A stretch of DNA of 64,000 nucleotides from Fulvivirga sp. M361 (GTDB lineage Bacteria; Bacteroidota; Bacteroidia; Cytophagales; Cyclobacteriaceae): the NCBI RefSeq assembly GCF_007097395.1, contig NZ_VKDC01000012.1, forward strand, positions 62,001 through 126,000, in the 5' to 3' direction. Below, one piece after another: positions 55,800 to 64,000 of the stretch. The stretch's first letter is position 1. Each line of letters begins with the position of its first letter. The notes beneath the pieces were generated by a model. The model saw only the letters and a list, made by a program, of their open reading frames with translations. It searched no databases and was not told the origin of the DNA. Made by a program: the position numbers and the translations under genes.

Positions 55800-56396
55800 A
55801 TGAATAAATTTAAACTAAATAGCAAATACAAGGCTGTAGTTATTGGAGGTTCTGCCGGAAGTTTTCAGGGAATTGTAAAAATACTTTCTAACTTACCCCC
55901 CAACTTCCCGCTACCCATTATCATGTGCTTACATCGTCTGAAACATGTTAGAAATGGTTTTGTTGAAGCCCTTTCGCTTAAAAGTATCGTTGAAGTAACT
56001 GAACCTTTTGATAAAGAAAACATAAAAAAAGGAAAAATATACCTGGCTCCGGCAAACTACCATATGAGTGTGGAATTAGGTCATTATTTTAGCCTGTCAA
56101 CAGAAGAGATGATCAACAACTCGAGACCAGCGATAGATATTACACTGGGAACAGCGGCTTATGTATATCGTGACAAATTAGTAGGCATTCTACTATCAGG
56201 GGCCAATAAAGACGGAGGCCTTGGTATGAAATATATTAAGGACCGCGGAGGCATCACCATTGTACAGGAACCCTCCGAGTGCATGATAGATACCATGCCC
56301 AGGGCAGCGATGAATGCCACTAATATCGATCATGTGCTCAAGATTGATCAGATCGTACAGTTTTTAAAGGAATTACATAAACATTACATTTCATGA
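55800..56396 (+). CDS. cheB: CheB-type methylesterase without receiver domain
   Basis: A 198-residue protein consisting only of the CheB catalytic domain. The catalytic triad can be placed: Ser in VIGGSAGSFQG, His in IIMCLHRLKHV and Asp in LLSGANKDGGLGM; IYLAPANYHMSVE is the other family block. Because there is no receiver domain, its activity is not controlled by CheA phosphotransfer. The stop overlaps the next ATG (ATGA). It should reverse the action of the adjacent CheR. Confidence 0.92.
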   Translation: MNKFKLNSKYKAVVIGGSAGSFQGIVKILSNLPPNFPLPIIMCLHRLKHVRNGFVEALSLKSIVEVTEPFDKENIKKGKIYLAPANYHMSVELGHYFSLSTEEMINNSRPAIDITLGTAAYVYRDKLVGILLSGANKDGGLGMKYIKDRGGITIVQEPSECMIDTMPRAAMNATNIDHVLKIDQIVQFLKELHKHYIS

Positions 56397-57232
56397 GGTT
56401 TGATAACAGAAAATTAGGCTTATCACTTGTATTGATATACATTGTTTGTGCCATATTCGCAGCATATGTTTCTTTCAGTCTGTCAGATGAACTTGTGACG
56501 TCAGGCGTACTAAATTTGTCAGACCTGTCTGCCGGAGAAGATTTTTTCTTAAAAATGTATTTGGCAACAAGTCTTACATTATTGATTGGGCTGGGCAGCC
56601 TTGTATATCTGTTGAATAACAGAACAGAGGATGTTATTTATGTTGAAAAGAAAAAAGAGAAATCGACTCAATCCAATGATGAAGATAACGACGACGATTA
56701 TCATGATCTGGACATAGGTCAGATCAGGGAAATCGCTGAGAAGGGCAAGTCGGACCAGAGTCAGTTGATTCAGGATATATTAAATGCTGTTTGTAAGGAG
56801 TTAGAAGCTGGCTTGGGCGCATTTTACGTCGCTCGTAAAGAGAACGGCAATAGACAACTGGACATGACCGCTACTTATGCACTTGCTCTTGGAGAATCAC
56901 AAAAGCCATCTTTTGAATTCGGTGAGGGGCTTGTCGGCCAAGTAGCTTCGGAAGAGAAAGTAATTAACATAGATGATATTCCGGAAGGTTATATTAAGAT
57001 AGTATCCGGACTGGGTCAGTCTACGCCCAGATATTTATTGATCATTCCTGTTAAATTGGAGAAAACACTCTATGGAGTGGCAGAAATTGCCTCATTCACT
57101 CAGTTTGATAAAGGAATAGTATCCAGTGTAGAAAAAGCATTTAAAGTAGCCATGGAACAGTTATTGACTGAACCAAAAGCGCCTAAGAAAAGTAAAGGTG
57201 CTGCTACAAATAAAGGAAGTAAAGAATCATAA
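56393..57232 (+). CDS. Membrane-anchored GAF protein
   Basis: A 279-residue protein with two membrane helices (about 9-29 and 58-78), an acidic linker and one GAF domain (about 120-265). The GAF has GLGAFYVARK, GEGLVGQVA and IPEGYIKIVSGLG, matching the other GAFs of this window. The end is Lys-rich (PKKSKGAATNKGSK). No output domain is seen. It overlaps cheB by 4 bases and precedes the PP2C gene by 15 bases (to its ATG), so it belongs to the operon. It may dimerise with the phosphatase to adjust it. Confidence 0.82.
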   Translation: MRFDNRKLGLSLVLIYIVCAIFAAYVSFSLSDELVTSGVLNLSDLSAGEDFFLKMYLATSLTLLIGLGSLVYLLNNRTEDVIYVEKKKEKSTQSNDEDNDDDYHDLDIGQIREIAEKGKSDQSQLIQDILNAVCKELEAGLGAFYVARKENGNRQLDMTATYALALGESQKPSFEFGEGLVGQVASEEKVINIDDIPEGYIKIVSGLGQSTPRYLLIIPVKLEKTLYGVAEIASFTQFDKGIVSSVEKAFKVAMEQLLTEPKAPKKSKGAATNKGSKES

Positions 57233-57247
57233 AAACATCGATTGCGC

Positions 57248-60200
57248 ATGTTCAGAAGATTGAAAATAAGCACAAAAATAACAGGCCTTGTTCTCATCAT
57301 GGTGGTTATGACGCTCATAGCCATCAGCTATATATCTTTCACACTGAGCAAACAGGCTATACGTGAAAGGTATGATGAAAGCCTGATCGTTTTGACAAAT
57401 CACAACGCAGACAGGCTGGATAGGTACTTTGGTCAGATCAAGGCTAACCTTGAATTTGTCATTAAAACTAAAACCATAAAAGATGGAGCAAAATCTCAAC
57501 CGCAAACTCAGACCGCCTCATTGAACTTCTTTTCTGCCCCCACAGACGACCCCTTTGCCGTAGGCGACGACTCCTTTGTTGCCGAGGATCAAAGTAACTC
57601 CGGAGAAGATCCCGGTTTCGATACTGTTCCTGCAGAACCAGAGGTCAGTTACGATGTCAATGGGTTTCTGAGTGATATAAAAGCCGCACAGGGATATGCA
57701 GATATACTTATTACAGAACCTAATGGAAAGATCACACATAGCACCAATAGTAGCATAAAAAGCGGAGATAATTTTACAGACCCAACAGGACAAACGATCA
57801 CTGAGGTAAAAAAAGGACTGCATTTCAGTCAAATTGTCAAGGTTGAAGACAAGTACTTTATGTACGCGGGTCTTCCTATTTCGAAAGATGATACCCAAAG
57901 CCCTTTATTTCTTGTTCGAATTGACGTGGCGCAGATTTACGATATGGTGGAAGATACTGTTGGACTGGGCGCTACCGGAGAGGTAATCTTGTCCAAGCTG
58001 GATCCCTCCAGTAAAAAGGTTAGCTTTTTAAATCCTTTAAGAAACCGTGAAAGTAGTACGCTCTTTTGGAAAGACCTCGGCGAAGCAGAAGTTTCACTAG
58101 CGGCTAAAAGTATCATGGAAGAAGCTGGCTCAGGTATGGGTACTGATTACAGAAATCAACGGGTACAGGCAGCCTGGTCTCAAATACCAACCGTGAACTG
58201 GGGCATTTTAACCAAAATTGACGACTACGAAATCTCAAGGGAGATCAATACATTAAGTATGCAATACCTCATAGCCGGAGCCATGTTATTGGTATTGGCC
58301 GTGCTTGGTTCATTACTTTTTTCACGTCACGTAACCAATCCACTAAATTCATTAAAGACCACATTGGAGCTGGTAGGAAACGGAGTACTACCTGAAAATG
58401 TAACTCAAAAATCTAAAGATGAAATTGGCCTGATGGCACAAAGTGTTAATTATCTGGTACAAACACTCAAAAAAACCGCTCGTTTTGCACAGCAGATCGG
58501 CGAAGGCAACTTCGACGCCAATTTTAAGCCTATTAGTAATGACGATGCATTGGGGAATGCGCTTGTAGGTATGAGGGACAACCTGATTGAAGGCGAAAAA
58601 AAGGATAAAGAACGTACCTGGATCGTGACAGGTGTAGCAGAAATTGGCGAGATACTTCGTGCCCATGATGAACTTGAACAACTAGGGGACGAAGTCATTC
58701 AATATATAATAGGTAAAATAAATGCCGTTCAAGGGGCATTTTATGTCGTCAATGATGATGACGATGATGAAAATTACCTGGAGATGAAATCTAGCTTTGC
58801 TTATAACCGAAAGAAGCACCTTAAAGCGAATTTCAAGTTTGCCGAGGGGCTGGTAGGTCAGGCAGCGGCAGAAATGGACACCGTTTTAAGAACGGAGATC
58901 CCTGATGACTATGTATCTATCACTTCAGGTATATTGGGTGATCAAAAGCCAAGCGCTATCCTTATCGTACCGCTTATAGCGGAAGAAAAAGTATATGGTG
59001 TACTGGAATTTGCCGGTTTCATCAAATTTGATAGCAGCAACGTCAAATTCGTGGAAGAGCTCAGTGTTATACTGGCAAGAACGGTATTCAATATAAAAAT
59101 CAATGAACGTACACGTAAACTGCTGGCTGAATCACAAGCGATGAGTTCCGAGCTCCAGGAAAAGCAGGAGATCTTACGCCAAAATGCAGAGGAAATGCAA
59201 GCCACTCAAGAGGAATTGCAAAAATCAAACGCTAAGCTCGAAGAACAGATTGAAGAGGTTAACAGAACCCAAAAAAGAATGCAGCTTCTGCTGGAAAATG
59301 CTTCTGAGGTGATCACGATCTATGAAGAAGATGAAACCATACGATATATTAGTCCATCTGTAGAACCTATTATGGGGTATACTCAAAAAGAGATGATGGG
59401 GGTAAGTGATGTGGACAAAGTTGGCGATGAGTTCAAAGATGCATTTAAAAACATGTTCAAGCATTTAATAGATTATCCTGAAGAGCAGGTAACTATTCAA
59501 TACGAGTATAAAACGAAAGAAGGCACTTACATCTGGATTGAATCTACAGGTACTAATTTCATGTCAAACCCTGCCATCCATGGTATGATTGTCAACTCAC
59601 AGGATATTACTCAACGCCGACGTGCTGAACAAGAGCAACGTATGAGGAGTAAAATGCAGGCACTCTCTGAAAACTCTCCTGATTTGATCACTCGATTGGA
59701 AAAAGAAGCCATTTCTTATATTAATCCGGTCATAGAAGAATATACCGGGCAAGCTCCGGATAATTACCTGCACCACAAGTTTGATGAACTGGACCTCAAC
59801 TCAGCCGTGTTAGACAAATGGCTTGAAATAGTGGAAGAGGTCAATTCTACGAATGACAAGGTGGCCACGGAAATGGATTTTCCTTCTGAAATGGGGGATA
59901 GGATCATGCAGGTGAATGCCATCCCGGAATTCGATGAAAATGAGCTGTTAGAATCTGTTTTAGTCGTATCTCATGACATTACCGACCGTAAGGTGATCGA
60001 ATTAGAGATACAAAATAAAAACAAAAAGATCGCAGATAGTATTAATTATGCAAAGCGTATTCAAAATGCTATACTGCCCAATAATACTGTCATCAATCGT
60101 ATATTACCAGATTCATTTATCTTGTATAAACCCAAAGACGTGGTGAGCGGTGATTTTCCATGGTATGTCCAAATGGGGGAAGATATCTATATGGCTGCAG

Positions 60201-60781
60201 TAGATTGTACCGGACACGGTGTTCCCGGAGCGTTGTTATCATTGATTGGATATTTTCTACTCAATGACATCGTACGTAGTAGAAAAGTATCTGACCCGGG
60301 ACTGATCCTAGATCAGCTGGATGAAGGAGTGACCTCTACGCTACGACAAGATCAGGATGATTCGAAAACGAAGGATGGTATGGACATTGCTCTTTGTAAG
60401 ATCAATACCAAAAATCGGAAAGTCGAATATGCAGGTGCACATAGGCCCTTGTACATCATGAAAAAAGGTGAGATGGAAGAAATAAAGGGTAATAAGTTTG
60501 CCATAGGCGGAGGGATATATAAAAACCAGACCAACTTCACTAATAGTACGATCAGTCTGGAAAAGGGTGATTCTATTTATTTCTGCTCTGATGGCTTCCC
60601 TGATCAATTCGGGGGCCCTGAGAACAGAAAATTCGGACCAAAACGAACACGAGAATTAATTACCAAGATACATCAAAAAACAATGAAGCAAGCTTACAAG
60701 ATCTTCGATAAAGAGTGGGAAAATTGGAAAGGTGAAGAAAAACAAACTGACGATGTTTTATTAATAGGTATAAAATTTTAG
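57248..60781 (+). CDS. Sensor PP2C (SpoIIE-type) phosphatase, SiaA-like
   Basis: A 1,177-residue membrane phosphatase. Order: helix (about 12-32), a periplasmic Cache-like domain with a low-complexity insert (about 33-335), helix (about 339-358), HAMP (to about 410), GAF (about 475-615, IPDDYVSITSGI), coiled coil (about 620-680), two PAS domains (about 680-790 and 798-914), helical link, PP2C/SpoIIE domain (about 930-1177). Metal-binding Asp residues are in VSGDF, AAVDCTGHG, DGMDIAL, CSDG and TDDVLLIG. It should dephosphorylate a SiaC/STAS-like partner; SiaB and SiaC homologues follow. ATG 57248 is used instead of the TTG two codons earlier. SiaA in Pseudomonas lacks the GAF and PAS domains. 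Confidence 0.88.
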   Translation: MFRRLKISTKITGLVLIMVVMTLIAISYISFTLSKQAIRERYDESLIVLTNHNADRLDRYFGQIKANLEFVIKTKTIKDGAKSQPQTQTASLNFFSAPTDDPFAVGDDSFVAEDQSNSGEDPGFDTVPAEPEVSYDVNGFLSDIKAAQGYADILITEPNGKITHSTNSSIKSGDNFTDPTGQTITEVKKGLHFSQIVKVEDKYFMYAGLPISKDDTQSPLFLVRIDVAQIYDMVEDTVGLGATGEVILSKLDPSSKKVSFLNPLRNRESSTLFWKDLGEAEVSLAAKSIMEEAGSGMGTDYRNQRVQAAWSQIPTVNWGILTKIDDYEISREINTLSMQYLIAGAMLLVLAVLGSLLFSRHVTNPLNSLKTTLELVGNGVLPENVTQKSKDEIGLMAQSVNYLVQTLKKTARFAQQIGEGNFDANFKPISNDDALGNALVGMRDNLIEGEKKDKERTWIVTGVAEIGEILRAHDELEQLGDEVIQYIIGKINAVQGAFYVVNDDDDDENYLEMKSSFAYNRKKHLKANFKFAEGLVGQAAAEMDTVLRTEIPDDYVSITSGILGDQKPSAILIVPLIAEEKVYGVLEFAGFIKFDSSNVKFVEELSVILARTVFNIKINERTRKLLAESQAMSSELQEKQEILRQNAEEMQATQEELQKSNAKLEEQIEEVNRTQKRMQLLLENASEVITIYEEDETIRYISPSVEPIMGYTQKEMMGVSDVDKVGDEFKDAFKNMFKHLIDYPEEQVTIQYEYKTKEGTYIWIESTGTNFMSNPAIHGMIVNSQDITQRRRAEQEQRMRSKMQALSENSPDLITRLEKEAISYINPVIEEYTGQAPDNYLHHKFDELDLNSAVLDKWLEIVEEVNSTNDKVATEMDFPSEMGDRIMQVNAIPEFDENELLESVLVVSHDITDRKVIELEIQNKNKKIADSINYAKRIQNAILPNNTVINRILPDSFILYKPKDVVSGDFPWYVQMGEDIYMAAVDCTGHGVPGALLSLIGYFLLNDIVRSRKVSDPGLILDQLDEGVTSTLRQDQDDSKTKDGMDIALCKINTKNRKVEYAGAHRPLYIMKKGEMEEIKGNKFAIGGGIYKNQTNFTNSTISLEKGDSIYFCSDGFPDQFGGPENRKFGPKRTRELITKIHQKTMKQAYKIFDKEWENWKGEEKQTDDVLLIGIKF

Positions 60782-60878
60782 ACATATTGATTAAATGCGT
60801 ATTTTGGAGGAATCAAGCGAAATCCTTCATTTATCATCAAAGAACTCAAGGAATTACGAATAAATTAAATAAGACCTT

Positions 60879-61409
60879 ATGAAGTATATTTTCGATTTGC
60901 ACAAAACCATGTTGGACAACCATCTAATATTGGTTTACGAGGGCGAATTCACACAGGAAATAACCAAGTCTGTATTGGCAATGGCTGAAAGAAACATGGA
61001 TTCATCTGGTGAAGAGTCTAGCATCAAAAGAAAGGTATTCAACGTTATGGTTGAATGTCTTCAAAACATTGTTAAACATGCGAACGACGTTCAGAACAAT
61101 CACTCTGCCATTTTCATGGTAGGCAAGCAGGAAGATGAATATCTTGTGGTATCGGGCAATTCAATTGAAAAAGCGGGTATCGATGATCTTAAAGAAAAGC
61201 TTGATCAGATCAATAGTCTTGACAGGGATGGATTAAAAACTCTTTACAAAGACATTATAAAAAATACTGAAATATCAGACAAAGGCGGAGCTGGTCTTGG
61301 TTTTGTAGATATGGCTCGTAAATCCGGCAATGCATTGGAGTACGAGTTTTCTCCCATTGACGACAAAACTTCTTTTTTCTGCCTTAAATCATCTATTTCA
61401 AGGGTCTAA
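60879..61409 (+). CDS. SiaB-family protein kinase
   Basis: A 176-residue GHKL-type kinase related to SiaB and anti-sigma kinases. The N-box-like stretch VMVECLQNIVKHAND carries the Glu and Asn for magnesium-ATP, and DKGGAGLGFVDMARKSG forms the G box. In P. aeruginosa SiaB phosphorylates SiaC on Thr68, the opposite activity to SiaA. The order phosphatase, kinase, phosphoprotein is the same here. It starts 97 bases after the phosphatase gene. Confidence 0.87.
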   Translation: MKYIFDLHKTMLDNHLILVYEGEFTQEITKSVLAMAERNMDSSGEESSIKRKVFNVMVECLQNIVKHANDVQNNHSAIFMVGKQEDEYLVVSGNSIEKAGIDDLKEKLDQINSLDRDGLKTLYKDIIKNTEISDKGGAGLGFVDMARKSGNALEYEFSPIDDKTSFFCLKSSISRV

Positions 61410-61446
61410 CTACTACAACGGCTTAGATTTTTTAAACAACATTCAA

Positions 61447-61809
61447 ATGGAAATATTAAATTTAGAAGGAACAGAGGATACCCCAAAAATCATTCTTGAT
61501 CAGGGTAATGGAATCTTTGAGATTTCCGGAAGGTCCTTACCAGAAGATTCTGCAGAGTTTTATCAGCCTGTATTGGATTGGATATCAGAGTATTCTAATT
61601 CTCCTAACCCTTCAACTGAATTTACCTTTAAACTGGAATACTTCAATACTGCTTCATCAAAACTAATTTTAGATGTTTTATCTGCATTAGAAGATATCGA
61701 TGGTATGTCTATCATGTGGTACTTTCATGAAGATGATGAAGATATGGAAGAAGCTGGTGAAGAATTTTCGGAGTTGGTTGAGATCCCCTTCGAATTCAAA
61801 ACATATTAA
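61447..61809 (+). CDS. SiaC-family phosphoprotein (DUF1987)
   Basis: A 120-residue protein of the SiaC/DUF1987 family. The conserved NTASSK motif contains Thr68, the same number as the Thr phosphorylated by SiaB in P. aeruginosa SiaC. Other family blocks are GIFEISGRSLPEDSAEFY at the start and YFHEDDEDMEEAGEEF near the end. Start is ATG 61447; the open frame runs upstream into siaB, but in another gene's sequence. In Pseudomonas unphosphorylated SiaC activates the diguanylate cyclase SiaD; no such enzyme is seen here, so another target must exist. Confidence 0.9.
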   Translation: MEILNLEGTEDTPKIILDQGNGIFEISGRSLPEDSAEFYQPVLDWISEYSNSPNPSTEFTFKLEYFNTASSKLILDVLSALEDIDGMSIMWYFHEDDEDMEEAGEEFSELVEIPFEFKTY

Positions 61810-61869
61810 AGCTGGTTTTACCAGATTTTTTGAACTGAACAACGCTCTTTACAGAGCACCCGCTAATAC

Positions 61870-64000
61870 ATGAGTGAGGAAATCCTTAAAGCGTTAACTC
61901 AACTTTTTGCCATCATCACCAAACAGGATGGCGGTGTTACCGAAAAGGAGAGAAAATTTGTTATCAGTTTCTTCAAACAGGAACTGGACCAGGAATCGGT
62001 GAGCGAATACCTGGAGCTTTATGACAAGTTTTCCGGTTACGCCAGTGATGAGGGAGAAGAAACGGAAAAACCTAAAAGGAATAGTAAACTAACCTCTGTA
62101 AGGGACTCAGTTAAAACTTTAGGTCTTTGCAAAAAGATCAATAAGACCCTTACTCAAAAACAAAAAGTAGTAGTACTGATCAAAATCCTGGAATTGGTGG
62201 GTTCTGATAAGAATTTCACATCTCAGCGAATGGAGATCATAAATACCATAAGTACGGTATTTAACATTGTAAAGGACGAATATGAACTGATCGAAAGTTT
62301 CGCTATTCAAGATGATGTCAAAAATCTGAACTTTGGTGACATATTATTGGTAAACGCTTCCGGTGATCCAAAGGAAACCTCTGTTGAAAACGCAAAGCAC
62401 TATCAAAGTGAAATTCGTGGCAACATTGTTTTTCTAAGGGTTAACAGTGTAGACATGTACTTTACAAAGTACCTGGGTGAAGATGAAATTGTTCTCAATG
62501 GATTCATAATGCTCACCAACCGTATTTACTTGTTTTCCCACGGTAGTACTATTAAAACGCCACTTGGCGCCGCCATATATTACAGTGATCTTATCAGTTC
62601 CTTTAGTGAGGAACTTCGCACCACAAAACTTTCATTCAACGCTGATATAGAAGAGTTTCGTTTCCCTAACGGGGGGCTTGGGTTGAGAGGCGTTAAGATT
62701 TCTGAAGGTCCGGGAAAGCTAATTGGTATAATGGGGGCCAGCGGAGCGGGAAAAACTACTTTGCTCAATGTACTGGCGGGTATTGAGCAACCATCCATTG
62801 GAGATATTAAGATCAATGGTTTTGATATCAACACTCAGAAGGATAATATCCATGGGGTCATTGGTTATGTTTCCCAGGATGATCTTTTGATAGAAGAACT
62901 CACGGTATACGAGAACTTATATTATAATGCTAAATTATGTTTTGCCGGCTATTCTAATGAAGAGCTCGACAAACGCGTAATGACAGTATTGGAGAGTCTT
63001 GGTTTGGAACAACGCAAGGATCTCAGAGTAGGAAGTGTCCTGGATAAAACCATTAGTGGCGGGCAGCGGAAAAGGTTGAATATTGCATTAGAATTAATTC
63101 GAGAGCCTGCGGTGATGTTTGTGGATGAACCTACATCAGGACTATCTTCCAGAGACTCGGAAAATGTGATTGACCTTTTAAAAGAGTTATCCTTAAAAGG
63201 TAAACTCATATTTGTGGTAATCCATCAACCGTCTTCAGACATCTATAAAATGTTTGACAAAATGTACATGATGGACACTGGTGGTTATCCTGTTTTTTAC
63301 GGAAATCCCGTAGAGGCCGTCACCTACTTTAAACGAGCTACTAATCAGGTGGACAGCGAACGTGGCCAATGTGAAACATGCGGTAATGTAAACCCTGAGC
63401 AGATTTTTAATATCATTGAAGCCAAAGTAGTTGATGAGTATGGTCAGTTAACGAACAAAAGGAAGGTTAACCCTAAAGGTTGGAATGAAAGTTTCAAAAC
63501 CAATTTCGTTATAGAAAATGTAGAGGATGTAAATGAAGAGCCTCCACACTCACTTAATATTCCCAACAGGCTCAAGCAGTCCGTAATTTTTACTACGCGC
63601 GACTTATTGAGCAAGATAAGTAACCGCCAGTATTTATTAATAAATCTGCTGGAAGCACCGCTTCTGGCTATTATTCTGGCATTTATTATTCGCTATAAAA
63701 GTTCACCATATGGTGATGAGTATATTTTCCGCTTTAACGAAAATATACCTGCCTTTATGCTGATGAGTATTATTGTAGCTCTATTTATGGGGTTAACCGT
63801 AAGTGCAGAAGAAATAATACGGGACAGAAAAATTTTAAAAAGGGAGTCATTCCTGAACCTGAGTTGGAATTCATACCTCATCTCAAAGCTCTTTATTCTT
63901 TTTCTGATGTCTGCCATTCAGACCATTACCTTTGTCATAATAGGACATTTAATACTGGAAATAAGAGGTATGACCTTTGCTTTTTGGCTCGTACTCTTCA
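61870..64000 (+). CDS. TerB-like domain fused to ABCG-type transporter, cut by window edge
   Basis: At least 710 residues, C-terminus missing. The first 140 residues are helical, with MSEEILKALTQLFAIITKQDGG and EKERKFVISFFKQEL resembling TerB/DjlA-type domains. A small domain of about 110 residues follows (to about 260). Then comes an ABC ATPase of the ABCG/White type (about 265-490): Walker A GASGAGKTT, signature TISGGQRKRLN, Walker B VMFVDEPTSGLSSRD, and the switch VVIHQPSSDIYKMFD. A CETCGN cysteine pair lies at about 505. The membrane domain starts at about 585 (LLINLLEAPLLAIILAFII) and continues past the edge. It starts 60 bases after siaC. Known from Bacteroidota as an architecture, role unknown. 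Confidence 0.85.
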   Translation, partial: MSEEILKALTQLFAIITKQDGGVTEKERKFVISFFKQELDQESVSEYLELYDKFSGYASDEGEETEKPKRNSKLTSVRDSVKTLGLCKKINKTLTQKQKVVVLIKILELVGSDKNFTSQRMEIINTISTVFNIVKDEYELIESFAIQDDVKNLNFGDILLVNASGDPKETSVENAKHYQSEIRGNIVFLRVNSVDMYFTKYLGEDEIVLNGFIMLTNRIYLFSHGSTIKTPLGAAIYYSDLISSFSEELRTTKLSFNADIEEFRFPNGGLGLRGVKISEGPGKLIGIMGASGAGKTTLLNVLAGIEQPSIGDIKINGFDINTQKDNIHGVIGYVSQDDLLIEELTVYENLYYNAKLCFAGYSNEELDKRVMTVLESLGLEQRKDLRVGSVLDKTISGGQRKRLNIALELIREPAVMFVDEPTSGLSSRDSENVIDLLKELSLKGKLIFVVIHQPSSDIYKMFDKMYMMDTGGYPVFYGNPVEAVTYFKRATNQVDSERGQCETCGNVNPEQIFNIIEAKVVDEYGQLTNKRKVNPKGWNESFKTNFVIENVEDVNEEPPHSLNIPNRLKQSVIFTTRDLLSKISNRQYLLINLLEAPLLAIILAFIIRYKSSPYGDEYIFRFNENIPAFMLMSIIVALFMGLTVSAEEIIRDRKILKRESFLNLSWNSYLISKLFILFLMSAIQTITFVIIGHLILEIRGMTFAFWLVLF

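Noticed and set aside
61330-61446. Longer N-terminus for the SiaC-like protein
   Set aside because: The extra 39 codons lie within and just after the SiaB-like gene; ATG 61447 starts exactly at the conserved family beginning and numbers the phospho-site as Thr68.
1-64000. CRISPR array, insertion sequence or replication origin
   Set aside because: No regular spaced repeats, no intact transposase or terminal inverted repeats, and no DnaA-box cluster were seen while reading both strands.

Overview
The window is chromosomal DNA from a Bacteroidota bacterium, most likely a gliding or surface-living member of the Cytophagales. The evidence is type IX secretion (T9SS) genes and sorting domains, a PorP/SprF protein, exact TAnnTTTG -7 promoter elements, weak Shine-Dalgarno sites, a sigma-54 gene next to NtrC/NtrY-type regulators, and the gene families present. 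Species cannot be named from the sequence alone. Both edges cut genes: a glutaminase on the left and an ABCG-type transporter on the right.

Layout. 1-8.5 kb (minus strand): partial glutaminase, a DUF3137 membrane protein, an operon of a CocE/S15-type secreted hydrolase and a large BNR/sortilin-like beta-propeller, then biotin ligase divergent from rsfS. 8.5-12.6 kb (plus): rsfS-ftsH, a clear terminator, an LpxH-type phosphoesterase and a secreted propeller-like protein. 13-15.5 kb (minus): a GAF/PAS coiled-coil sensor with a small SpoIIAA-like partner. 16-23 kb: peroxiredoxin-like protein, TapB/DUF3108-like protein, NtrC-family regulator with its kinase, acyl carrier protein, YopX-like protein, DUF418 membrane protein and an AraC/GyrI regulator. 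23.5-25 kb: a frameshifted lipocalin-like gene and a secreted protein.

25-35 kb is a T9SS surface-protein locus. An ECF sigma factor and a membrane anti-sigma factor face a PorP/SprF protein, a 1,874-residue LRR/Ig-type adhesin with a type A sorting domain, and a type B (CHU_C) substrate. The periplasmic tail of the anti-sigma factor resembles the tail of that type B substrate, so I propose a sigma/anti-sigma pair that senses T9SS traffic. 35.8-37.6 kb is the remnant of an integrated element at tRNA-Arg(ACG): a degenerate repeat of the tRNA 3' end, a HigBA toxin-antitoxin pair and a broken integrase. 37.7-47.6 kb holds housekeeping genes: rpoN, asnS, nnrED, nuoABCD with a possible 32-codon gene inside, and dps. 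47.6-49.5 kb is a compact envelope-stress operon (Spy-like, ECF sigma, anti-sigma, second Spy-like). 49.6-52.5 kb holds a DUF456 protein, a HEAT-like protein, a saccharopine dehydrogenase-like protein and cytidine deaminase.

52.6-64 kb is one co-directional signalling locus: a PilJ-HAMP-GAF-PAS receptor, CheR, a receiver-less CheB, a membrane GAF protein, a huge Cache-HAMP-GAF-PAS-PP2C phosphatase, a SiaB-type kinase, a SiaC-type phosphoprotein whose Thr68 matches the known phospho-site, and a TerB-like/ABCG fusion transporter. I read this as a SiaABC partner-switching pathway wired to GAF sensors and methylation enzymes. It has no diguanylate cyclase (SiaD), CheA, CheW or classical chemoreceptor in the window, and the transporter is a possible output. 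This and the T9SS sigma/anti-sigma locus are the strongest candidates for undescribed biology.
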